A DNA stretch of 7,160 nucleotides from an uncultured Collinsella sp. (lineage in GTDB: Bacteria > Actinomycetota > Coriobacteriia > Coriobacteriales > Coriobacteriaceae): NCBI GenBank assembly GCA_900554135.1, contig USFU01000087.1, forward strand, positions 1 to 7,160. Direction: 5' to 3'. Shown here in pieces: positions 1-6,153 of this stretch. Each line of letters opens with the position of its first letter. Positions within the stretch are counted from its first letter, which is position 1. The notes under the pieces are model-generated. The model worked only from the letters and a program-made list of their open reading frames with translations, was not told where the DNA came from and made no database searches. The position numbers and the translations under genes were made by a program.

Positions 1-4
1 AATG

Positions 5-47
5 AAAAACCACCACAAAGGTGCCTGTCCCCTTTGTGGTGGTTTTT
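5..47. terminator. strong bidirectional hairpin terminator at the operon end
   Basis: A perfect 17-bp stem (5-21 with 31-47) with a nine-base loop. The outermost five pairs are A-T, so each strand ends in five T: on the minus strand after CCACC/GGTGG pairing for this operon, and on the plus strand for any gene coming from the left. The stem starts one base after the aroE-aroK stop codon (49-51). The 13-mer GGGGACAGGCACC (minus strand, 20-32) spans the loop and resembles dispersed REP-like motifs I recall from other bacteria. That link is from memory. Confidence 0.85.
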
Positions 48-48
48 G

Positions 49-1299
49 TTAGAGAGCGGGTGGGAGGGTGTCGAGGAGGGCGCGGGCGGTGTTGGCTGCG
101 CAGTCGCGCGAGTCGATGATGTAGTCGGCCCAGGCGCGGTAGCGCGGCATGCGCTGCTCGGCCAGCTTGTCGATACCGTCGCGGGCGGTGATGGGGCGAC
201 CTTTGTGGGCGAGCTCATCGAGCTTGCGGTTGAGCATCACAATCTGACTGTTCTGGTGCAGCAGCGGGTAGTTCTCGTCTCGCGTGACGACGCCGCCGCC
301 GGTGGAAAGTACCAGGCCGCTGCGCTTGGAGATGTCGGCCAGGGCCGCCGTCTCCTGCTCGCGGAAGGCCGGCTCGCCGCGCTCGACGATAAAGTCGGCG
401 CAAGGCATGCCCAGACGCTCCTCGAGGGCGCGGTCCAGGTCGATGTGCTCGCGGCCAGTGAGCAGGGCGATCTGCTCACCCACGCGGGTTTTGCCCGAGC
501 CCGGCATGCCGATCAGTGCGATGTTTTGCTCGCGGTGAGATAGACGCTCCGTTACGTCCAGGATGCGCTCGCGCGGGGTGACCTGGCCGGTATAGCGCTC
601 GACGGCTTGCGCCGCCTGGGCCACAAGCATGAGCAAACCGCCGATGCAGGGGATGCCGCGACGCTCGGCCTCGAGCATGAGTCCCGTGCGGGCGGGGTTG
701 TAGACGATATCGATGACGCCCTCGAGCGCGTCGAGGCCCTCGAGCGTGCAAGGTGCGTCGGGGCAGTGGGGAAACATACCGGCAGGCGTGCAGTTGACGA
801 GCAACGCGGCGTCGGACTGCTGTGCGATGTTGTCGTAGTTGACCTCGCTCGTGCGTCCCACGGGAACCACGATCGCGCCCAGGTCGCCCAGCACCATACT
901 TGCCGTGGTGCCGGCGCCTCCGGTGGCTCCGAGCACGAGGACCTTCTTGCCGGCAATCTCCACGCCTAACTCCTCGACCAGGCACTGGAAACCGAAGTAG
1001 TCGGTGTTGTCGCCGCGCAGACGGCCATCGGGCAGGCGCGTGATTGTGTTGACGTTGCCCATGCGTTCGGCGAGCGAGCTCAGCTCGTCCAGGTAGTCCA
1101 TGACGGCGCGCTTGTAGGGAATGGTCACGTTGGTGCCCTCCCACTCGTCGCCCGTTATAAAGGCCGCGAGGTCTTCGGGCTCGCGCTCAAAACGCACGTA
1201 CTCAAGCCCCGCGAGTTCCTTGTAGATGGTCGGGGTGTAGCTGTGGCCCAGCACGCGGCCCAGCACGCCGTAGGGGCGGGTTGTGGCGACGTCAGTCAT
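49..1299 (-). CDS. fused shikimate dehydrogenase - shikimate kinase
   Basis: 416 residues in one uninterrupted frame; an aroE-aroK fusion. The N-terminal part (about 1-240) is shikimate dehydrogenase: LGHSYTPTIY from 17 (substrate-binding Ser with Thr replacing the second Ser), TNVTIPYK with catalytic Lys63, GDNTD with Asp100, GATGGAG at 124-130 and VGRT at 147-150 (NADPH binding), NCTPAGM from 169, and GLLMLVAQAAQAVERYTG at 221-238. It is shorter than E. coli AroE (272) at the N-terminus, like clostridial forms. A probably helical linker (about 240-258) leads to shikimate kinase (about 259-416): Walker A GMPGSGKT at 264-271, DLD at 287-289, FREQE with Arg313, GGG at 334-336, lid residue Arg368 in GRP, and RMPRYRAWA from 383. 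Dehydroshikimate is reduced to shikimate, then phosphorylated. No motif is missing, so both activities are expected. It is the last gene, and the terminator follows its TAA by one base. Confidence 0.95.
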   Translation of the reverse strand: MTDVATTRPYGVLGRVLGHSYTPTIYKELAGLEYVRFEREPEDLAAFITGDEWEGTNVTIPYKRAVMDYLDELSSLAERMGNVNTITRLPDGRLRGDNTDYFGFQCLVEELGVEIAGKKVLVLGATGGAGTTASMVLGDLGAIVVPVGRTSEVNYDNIAQQSDAALLVNCTPAGMFPHCPDAPCTLEGLDALEGVIDIVYNPARTGLMLEAERRGIPCIGGLLMLVAQAAQAVERYTGQVTPRERILDVTERLSHREQNIALIGMPGSGKTRVGEQIALLTGREHIDLDRALEERLGMPCADFIVERGEPAFREQETAALADISKRSGLVLSTGGGVVTRDENYPLLHQNSQIVMLNRKLDELAHKGRPITARDGIDKLAEQRMPRYRAWADYIIDSRDCAANTARALLDTLPPAL

Positions 1300-2445
1300 C
1301 TAGAGCACCTCCGTGTAGCTGCCAAAGTAGGTGAAGCTCTCGCACACGTCATCGATGGAATCGAGTAGGTCGTCAAGCGCCTTGCTGCCAAAGGGGCAGT
1401 CCAGGTCAAAGTAGAACATAAACTCAAAGTCGCGCCCGGGGATGGGGCGGCTCTCGAGCTTGATGAGGTTGATATTGAGCGCATAGAATCGCTCGAGCAC
1501 GCGATAGAGGGCGCCGGGCTCGTTGGCCGTGGTGATCATGAGCGAGGTGCGGTTGGCACCGGGATAGACGCGTGGCTCGCGGCTGATGACGACGAAGCGC
1601 GTGTAGTTGTTGTCCGAGTCCTGAATGTTGGGCTCCAGCACCTCCAGGCCGTAGAGCGCCGCACAGCTGCGCGAGGCGATGGCGGCGACGTCGGTGCGCT
1701 CGGAGTTGGCGACCATCTCGGCCGACATGGCCGTGTTGAGATACTTGGTGGCGTGCAGATCGTGCGCCTCGATAAAGCCGGCGCATTGCGCGATGGCCTG
1801 ACCGTGGCTATAGACCTCACGAACATCCTGCAGCTTGGTGCCGGGCTTGACGAGCAGGCTGTGGTCGATCTTGAGGCGCAGCGAGCGCACGATGTGGAAG
1901 TCGAACTGTGCGAGCAGGTCGTATACCGCGTTGACCGAGCCCGCGGTGGAGTTTTCAATGGGCAGTACGCCAAACTCGCAGAAGCCGTCGCGCACGGCGC
2001 GCATGACACCTTCGAAGGACTCGAAGAACGCGATATCGGGCACGTCGAAGAGCTTGCACGCGGCGATCTGACTGTAGGCGCCCTCTACGCCCTGGCAGGC
2101 GACGCTGGCGGTCTGGGGGAAGGGCGTGTCGAAGGCCTCGGCAGTGGTGTGGGCCTTTTGCGAGACCGTGACGCCCTTGAGCTCATTGATGTAGCGCTGC
2201 TGCTCGGCCTTGCTCATGCTCATGAGGAGGCGGAACAGCGTGATGGTCTGCGCCTCGTAGCGCTCGGGCGCGCGGCCGGCAAGGTTGTTGAGTTTGGAGC
2301 GCTCGCGGGCAGGGTCGAAGACGGCCTTGCCCATCTCGATTTTTGATTTGGCGACCTCGGTGGCAATGTCCATGCGTTCGACAAAACTGTTGAGGAGCGT
2401 GGTGTCGATGCCATCGATGGTCTTGCGGATGTCAGCAAGGTCCAT
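1300..2445 (-). CDS. pheA: bifunctional chorismate mutase / prephenate dehydratase (P-protein) with ACT domain
   Basis: 381 residues, close to E. coli PheA (386). It converts chorismate to prephenate and then phenylpyruvate, the phenylalanine branch. Domains in order: AroQ-type chorismate mutase, about 1-90, with Arg7, Arg24, Lys35, Asp44, Arg47 and Glu48, each exactly four positions before E. coli R11, R28, K39, D48, R51 and E52; prephenate dehydratase, about 113-290, starting at VACQGVEGAYSQIAA, with PIENSTAGSV from 163, YSHGQAIAQC from 212, and the catalytic NNYTRF at 279-284 (Thr282); ACT regulatory domain, about 300-381, with NEPGALY at 308-314 and KLESRP at 329-334, the elements that bind phenylalanine for feedback inhibition. 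The start is the ATG at 2445 because of AAAGGGG five bases upstream; a longer frame to 2523 is repeat-derived. The stop TAG directly abuts the aroE-aroK ATG. Confidence 0.97.
   Translation of the reverse strand: MDLADIRKTIDGIDTTLLNSFVERMDIATEVAKSKIEMGKAVFDPARERSKLNNLAGRAPERYEAQTITLFRLLMSMSKAEQQRYINELKGVTVSQKAHTTAEAFDTPFPQTASVACQGVEGAYSQIAACKLFDVPDIAFFESFEGVMRAVRDGFCEFGVLPIENSTAGSVNAVYDLLAQFDFHIVRSLRLKIDHSLLVKPGTKLQDVREVYSHGQAIAQCAGFIEAHDLHATKYLNTAMSAEMVANSERTDVAAIASRSCAALYGLEVLEPNIQDSDNNYTRFVVISREPRVYPGANRTSLMITTANEPGALYRVLERFYALNINLIKLESRPIPGRDFEFMFYFDLDCPFGSKALDDLLDSIDDVCESFTYFGSYTEVL
1307..1312 (-). promoter_or_regulatory. ribosome binding site of aroE-aroK
   Basis: GGAGGT on the minus strand, seven bases before the ATG at 1299, inside the last codons of pheA. 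With TAG and ATG adjacent (TAGATG), it suggests translational coupling. Confidence 0.75.
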
Positions 2446-2450
2446 AGGGA

Positions 2451-2457
2451 CCCCTTT
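2451..2457 (-). promoter_or_regulatory. ribosome binding site deciding the pheA start
   Basis: AAAGGGG on the minus strand, five bases before the ATG at 2443-2445. It fixes this ATG as the start instead of the in-frame GTG at 2523, which would add 26 residues translated from the inverted repeat. Confidence 0.8.
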
Positions 2458-2473
2458 CGTGAATCGATATGCG

Positions 2474-2584
2474 GGGTAGTTAATTTGGGACGGGGCTTTT
2501 TTAGCTACACCGGCAGTTGACACGACTGTTTGGCCGATTTGCGGCCGGGGTAGCTAAAAAAGCCCCGTCCCAAATTAACTACCC
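2474..2584. repeat. 35-bp perfect inverted repeat with 41-base spacer between aroC and pheA
   Basis: The left arm (2474-2508) and right arm (2550-2584) are exact reverse complements over 35 bases. After one mismatch, five more pairs follow (2510-2514 with 2544-2548). Each arm contains GGGACGGGGCTTTTTTAGC in one orientation. Inside the spacer a separate small hairpin, GGCCG-CAAAT-CGGCC on the minus strand (2532-2546), competes with those five extra pairs. On the operon mRNA this would fold into a very stable stem-loop. It ends 16 bases before the pheA Shine-Dalgarno and does not cover it. It is not a standard intrinsic terminator, because no U-tract follows the stem, though each arm carries an internal run of six T or A. 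I see no clear target-site duplication and no coding capacity. It could be a dispersed intergenic repeat, a MITE-like element, or an RNA processing site. Confidence 0.9.
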
Positions 2585-2598
2585 TTGGGGTGGGTGGA

Positions 2599-3696
2599 CT
2601 AAAGCTGGGCGGCGTCTTCTAGGAGGGCGTCCCAGATGGCCAGCGCTGCGGCTGCTTCGGCTACGGGGACGGCGCGCGGGACGATGCAGGGATCGTGGCG
2701 GCCGTGGACTGAAAGCTCGGCATTTTCCATAGCGTCCATGTCCACCGTCTGCTGCTCGCGGCCAATGGAGGGCGTGGGCTTTACGGCCATGCGCCACATG
2801 ACGGGAGCGCCGGTTGAAATGCCGCCCAGGATACCGCCGGCATTATTGGACTCGACCTCGATCTTGCCGGTCTCGGAGTCGATGCGATACGGATCGTTGT
2901 TCTCGCTGCCGCGCATGGCGGCGACGGCAAAGCCCATGCCAAACTCCACGCCCTTCACGGCGGGAATCCCAAACGCGATCTGCGCGATGCGGTTTTCGAT
3001 GCCGTCGAACATGGGGTCGCCGATGCCCGCGGGCAGGCCGTAGATACCGCACTCCACGATGCCGCCGATGCTGTCGAGCTCGTCGCGCGCGGCCAGAATC
3101 TCTTGGCGCATGCGGCCGGCGGCAGCAGGATCGATGCACGGCAGGTCGTTCGAAAGGATCGCCTTGCGGTCGGTCTCGCGATAGACCATGTCGTCCATGG
3201 GCAGATCGGAGATGCCACCGATCTGCGCCACGTGAGCCATCACCCGAATACCGCGGGCCTCGAGCGCCTGCAGCGCGATGCCGCCCGCGATGCATAGGGG
3301 GGCCGTCAGGCGGCCGGAGAAGTGTCCGCCGCCGGCGACGTCGTGCATGTTGTGGTACTTCACGCGTGCTGGGAAATCCGCATGGCCCGGGCGGGGCTTA
3401 CGGCGCAGCTCGGAGTAGTCCTTGGAGCGCGTGTTGGTGTTCTCGATGATCGCGGCGATAGGCGCGCCCGTGGTGTGTCCATCAACTATGCCGGCGATAA
3501 TGTGGGCGGCGTCGGCCTCGCGGCGCTTGGTCGCGGTCTCGTCACGGCCGGGGGCGCGAAGGTCCAAAAAGGCCTGCAGCTGCTCCAGGTCAACGGCGAT
3601 ACCTGCCGGAATACCATCGAGCGAGCAGCCGATAGCGGGGGAGTGCGACTGGCCGAAGATGCTCAAACGCAAGACGTTGCCAAAGGTCGAGGACAT
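2599..3696 (-). CDS. aroC: chorismate synthase
   Basis: 365 residues, normal family length (about 350-390). It removes phosphate from EPSP to give chorismate, needing reduced FMN. Visible: signature 1 region FGQSHSPAIGCSLDGIPAG at 14-32 with catalytic His18; APGRDETATKRREAD around 48-62; GHADFPARVKYHNMHDVAGG from 104 with His105, continuing to GHFSGRLTAP; ESNNAGGILGGISTGAP at 282-298; KPTPSIG from 306; and GRHDPCIVPRAVPVAEA from 332. The form with GGGHFSGRLTAP resembles the chorismate synthases I recall from clostridia more than the E. coli type. GQSHS replaces the usual GESHG or GESHS. ATG at 3694-3696, one base after the aroA stop, with GAGGAGG six bases upstream. The stop is followed by the 153-base repeat-bearing gap. 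Confidence 0.97.
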   Translation of the reverse strand: MSSTFGNVLRLSIFGQSHSPAIGCSLDGIPAGIAVDLEQLQAFLDLRAPGRDETATKRREADAAHIIAGIVDGHTTGAPIAAIIENTNTRSKDYSELRRKPRPGHADFPARVKYHNMHDVAGGGHFSGRLTAPLCIAGGIALQALEARGIRVMAHVAQIGGISDLPMDDMVYRETDRKAILSNDLPCIDPAAAGRMRQEILAARDELDSIGGIVECGIYGLPAGIGDPMFDGIENRIAQIAFGIPAVKGVEFGMGFAVAAMRGSENNDPYRIDSETGKIEVESNNAGGILGGISTGAPVMWRMAVKPTPSIGREQQTVDMDAMENAELSVHGRHDPCIVPRAVPVAEAAAALAIWDALLEDAAQL

Positions 3697-3697
3697 G

Positions 3698-5017
3698 CTA
3701 TTCCTCCTCGAGCGTGACCTTGCCGCCCAACAGGCGGTAGTGGTCGAAGAAATCGGGATAGGACTTGTTGACGGCCTCGGCGCCGTGGATCACGACCTCG
3801 CCGGTGGCGCGACTCGCGGCGATGGCGGCCATCATGGCGATGCGGTGGTCGTTGTGCGAATCGACCTCGCCGCCGGTAAGGGCATCGACGCCCTTGATGA
3901 TGAGGTCGTCACCGGCGATGCACACCTGCGCGCCCAGCGCGGTGAGCTCGCGGGTGGTGGTGACCAGACGGTCAGATTCCTTGATGCGCAGGCGTGCACA
4001 GTCACGGATGAACGTGCGGCCCTGGGCCAGCGATGCCACGGCCGAGATGACGGGCGCTAGGTCAGGAATGTCGTGGGCGCTCATCTCAAAGCCGGCGAGC
4101 TTGTCGGACTGGACGGTGGCGGCGTTCGTGGAGCGCACGATGCGGGCGCCAAAGCGCGAAAGCGCGGCGAGCACGTTGCGGTCGCCCTGTGCGGAGCTTA
4201 GCGACACGCCCTCGACGGTGATCGGGTCGGTGCCGATGGCGCCGGCGCACAGCCAAAAGGCGGCGTTGGACCAGTCGCCCTCGACGGCTACGCTGCCGGG
4301 CGTGCGGTACGAGCCGCTGTTCACGCGGAAGTTCGTGACCTCGGGCTGGCCGTCCTTGGCCGGAATGCGCTCGACGTTGACCTCGACACCAAAGGCCTTC
4401 ATGGCCTGGATGGTCAGGTTGATATAGGGGCGGCTCTCGATAAGGCCGGTCACCTGCACGCAGGAGGGCTGGGCCAGCAGCGGGGCCGCCAGCAGCAGGC
4501 CGGAGATGTACTGCGAGCTCACGTTGCCTGGCAGGATAAAGGTGCCCGGACGCATACGGCCGCTTGTCTTGAGCGGAAAACCGCCCAGGCCCTGCAGGTC
4601 GCAGCCGGCGGCGATGATCTCGTCGGAGAGCGGGGAGAGGGGGCGTGCGCCCAGACGGCCCTGGCCCACGAAGGTGGCCTCCGCACCCAGCGCGCAGGCG
4701 ACAGGCAGCATAAAGCGCAGCGTGGAGCCGCTCTCACCGCAGTCGAGCGTACCGCCGGCAAGGGCCTTGAGCAGGCCAAATTCAATGCTCTTCATGGTGG
4801 GGTGGACCTGGAAGCCGTCCTCGACGGTCTCGATGCGGGCGCCGAGCGCCGTGAGGCAGCGCACCGTGGCGTCGATATCGGCGCAGGTCGTGTTGCAGGC
4901 AACGTGCGTCTCGCCGTTGGCAAGCGCGGCGCAGATGATGAGGCGATGCGCCATCGATTTGGACGCGATGGCGGGAACGGTGCCCTTGAGCGGGGACGGG
5001 GTGATGCGGGCTAACAT
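3698..5017 (-). CDS. aroA: 3-phosphoshikimate 1-carboxyvinyltransferase (EPSP synthase)
   Basis: 439 residues. It joins PEP to shikimate-3-phosphate to make EPSP; it is the target of glyphosate. Visible: SPLKGTVPAIASKSMAHR near the N-terminus with Lys20, Ser21 and Arg25 (E. coli K22, S23, R27); DCGESGSTLRF at 92-102, the PEP/glyphosate loop; SSQYISG from 167 (phosphate and shikimate contacts); DIPDLAP from 316 with catalytic Asp319; RIKESDRL from 344 with Glu347 and Arg350; DHRIAMMAA from 390; and Lys418. Start choice: an upstream in-frame start near 5098 would place 27 residues of low-complexity Arg/His sequence inside aroB. The ATG at 5015-5017 begins exactly at the family N-terminus, MLARITPSPLKG. 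It overlaps the aroB stop by 7 bases, and GGGAG lies 10 bases upstream. Its stop is one base before aroC. Confidence 0.97.
   Translation of the reverse strand: MLARITPSPLKGTVPAIASKSMAHRLIICAALANGETHVACNTTCADIDATVRCLTALGARIETVEDGFQVHPTMKSIEFGLLKALAGGTLDCGESGSTLRFMLPVACALGAEATFVGQGRLGARPLSPLSDEIIAAGCDLQGLGGFPLKTSGRMRPGTFILPGNVSSQYISGLLLAAPLLAQPSCVQVTGLIESRPYINLTIQAMKAFGVEVNVERIPAKDGQPEVTNFRVNSGSYRTPGSVAVEGDWSNAAFWLCAGAIGTDPITVEGVSLSSAQGDRNVLAALSRFGARIVRSTNAATVQSDKLAGFEMSAHDIPDLAPVISAVASLAQGRTFIRDCARLRIKESDRLVTTTRELTALGAQVCIAGDDLIIKGVDALTGGEVDSHNDHRIAMMAAIAASRATGEVVIHGAEAVNKSYPDFFDHYRLLGGKVTLEEE
3703..3709 (-). promoter_or_regulatory. ribosome binding site of aroC
   Basis: GAGGAGG on the minus strand, six bases before the aroC ATG. 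It also encodes the Glu-rich C-terminus of AroA, so the aroA end and aroC initiation share sequence. Confidence 0.75.
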
Positions 5018-6117
5018 GCGGAAGCGTCTCCCTTCTGGCCGAGGCCCTCGGCAATCAAATCGTGGAAGGTGGAAAGCGGCATGCGGTCGATGCTGCAACG
5101 GCCAATGTCATGCGGAATTACCAGGTCGATGGTGTCGCCCGTGCGCTTTTTGTCGTGGAGCGCCTCGGCAAAGACGGCATCGGCATCTAGGTCGCAGCGG
5201 GTCTTGAGGCCGTGGCGGGCGCAGAGCTCCTCAATACGATCGGGCAGCTCGGCGTCACAAACGCCATGCAGGGCTGCGGCACGCGTGATGATGCCCATGC
5301 CAATCGACACGCAGTTGCCGTGGCCGAGCTCAAAGTGCTCGCAGGCCTCAACGGCGTGTCCGGCGCTGTGTCCAAAGTTGAGGAGCTTGCGCTGATTGGT
5401 TTCGCGCTCGTCGGCAACGACCACGGCGCGCTTAATGTCGATATTGCGGGCGATGATGAGCGCCACGCGGGCCACGTCGCGGTTCAGCAGCTCAAGCGTG
5501 AGTGGGGTCTTCTCCAGTTCGGCGAAGAGCTCGGGGTCTGCGATCACGGCGTGCTTGACGACCTCGCCGCAGCCGTCGGCGAACTGTTCGGGCGTGAGGG
5601 TTGCCAGGCACCCCACGTCGGCGATGACCACGCTCGGCTGCCAAAAGGCGCCGGCCAGGTTCTTGCCGGCTGCCAGGTCGATGGCCGTCTTGCCGCCGAC
5701 CGACGAATCCACCATGGCGAGCAGGCTTGTGGGAATCTGCACAAACTTGCAGCCGCGCATGTAGGTGGCGGCCACAAAGCCTGCCACGTCGCCCACGACG
5801 CCGCCGCCGAGCGCCACGATCACGTCGGAGCGCGAAAGCTCGTGCTCGGCCACAAACTCCAAAATGGCAACGTAGGTCTCGGCACGCTTATGGGCCTCGC
5901 CGGCCTCGAAGGTGCAGATGCTCACCTCGTAGCCTGCGGATTCGAGGCTCTGCTTAACGGGCATCTGGTAGAGGGGGCCTACGTTGGTGTCCGTCACGAT
6001 GACGGCGCGCGAGCCGCCGGAGGTGGCGCGGACGAGCGGGCCTGCCTGCTCCAGCAAAAACGTGCCCACATGCACCTGGTAGGGGCGTGCGGTGTCGATA
6101 TCGATGGTAATCGCCAT
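5011..6117 (-). CDS. aroB: 3-dehydroquinate synthase
   Basis: 368 residues, close to the usual 350-370. It converts DAHP to 3-dehydroquinate, the second shikimate step, in the cytoplasm using NAD and a divalent metal (zinc or cobalt). Visible motifs: GGGVVGD at 104-110 (NAD binding), PTSLLAMVDSSVGGK at 129-143 with Lys143, GCGEVVKHA around 182-190, NFGHSAGHAVE from 247, and LGHGNCVSIGM from 264. Expected metal ligands by alignment to the family are Glu185, His250 and His266; the 16-residue spacing between the two histidines matches the known enzyme. The ATG at 6115-6117 follows AAAGGA by nine bases. The 3' end overlaps aroA by 7 bases. The gene is intact with no missing key residue. Confidence 0.97.
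   Translation of the reverse strand: MAITIDIDTARPYQVHVGTFLLEQAGPLVRATSGGSRAVIVTDTNVGPLYQMPVKQSLESAGYEVSICTFEAGEAHKRAETYVAILEFVAEHELSRSDVIVALGGGVVGDVAGFVAATYMRGCKFVQIPTSLLAMVDSSVGGKTAIDLAAGKNLAGAFWQPSVVIADVGCLATLTPEQFADGCGEVVKHAVIADPELFAELEKTPLTLELLNRDVARVALIIARNIDIKRAVVVADERETNQRKLLNFGHSAGHAVEACEHFELGHGNCVSIGMGIITRAAALHGVCDAELPDRIEELCARHGLKTRCDLDADAVFAEALHDKKRTGDTIDLVIPHDIGRCSIDRMPLSTFHDLIAEGLGQKGDASAC
5028..5032 (-). promoter_or_regulatory. ribosome binding site deciding the aroA start
   Basis: GGGAG within AAGGGAGA on the minus strand, 10 bases before the ATG at 5017 and inside the aroB coding end. It supports the short aroA start over a longer upstream in-frame start. Confidence 0.6.
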
Positions 6118-6126
6118 AAGCTTCGG

Positions 6127-6132
6127 TCCTTT
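6127..6132 (-). promoter_or_regulatory. ribosome binding site of aroB, within a small hairpin
   Basis: AAAGGA on the minus strand, nine bases before the aroB ATG. It lies inside a 4-bp palindrome, GGTC-GAAAG-GACC (6125-6137), so the loop and one arm carry the Shine-Dalgarno bases. The stem is short and may not be significant. Confidence 0.6.
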
Positions 6133-6153
6133 CGACCTGGCGTGATGGGTGGT

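Larger units (their letters stand above)
2446..2598. other. aroC-pheA intergenic region
   Basis: This is the only gap over 40 bases inside the operon. Most of it is the inverted repeat. The minus strand has no ATG upstream of pheA here, no Phe-rich leader peptide, and no T-box signature that I can see. A GTG at 2521-2523 is in frame with pheA but lacks a ribosome binding site. Confidence 0.8.

Noticed and set aside
34..543. Plus-strand open frame opposite the aroE-aroK 3' end
   Set aside because: It is antisense to the shikimate kinase domain with all kinase motifs on the other strand. It has no convincing ribosome binding site, and its start lies inside the terminator hairpin.
2517..2545. 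Exact TTGACA on the plus strand at 2517-2522 as a possible -35 box
   Set aside because: At 17 bases further on the sequence is TGCGGC, not a -10 element, and the plus strand downstream has no gene. It falls in the repeat spacer, probably by chance.
2474..2584. Insertion sequence or transposon
   Set aside because: Only 111 bases with no transposase, and no clear flanking target duplication. A MITE-like or REP-like origin stays possible but unproven.
2446..2598. Phe attenuator or T-box riboswitch upstream of pheA
   Set aside because: No ATG-started or Phe-rich leader peptide is present on the minus strand, no T-box motif is visible, and no U-tract follows the large stem. The structure is a plain inverted repeat.
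3422..4060. Long plus-strand open frame of over 200 codons, with other long frames such as 3765-4427 and 4506-5207
   Set aside because: They lie antisense to aroC and aroA, whose products match known families along their full length. The translations are rich in Arg, Ala and Ser with no recognisable domain, and are explained by high-GC codon bias.
5018..5098. Longer aroA start giving a 466-residue product
   Set aside because: The extra 27 residues are antiparallel to no family sequence and lie within the aroB coding region. The ATG at 5017 matches the family N-terminus and has GGGAG at suitable spacing.
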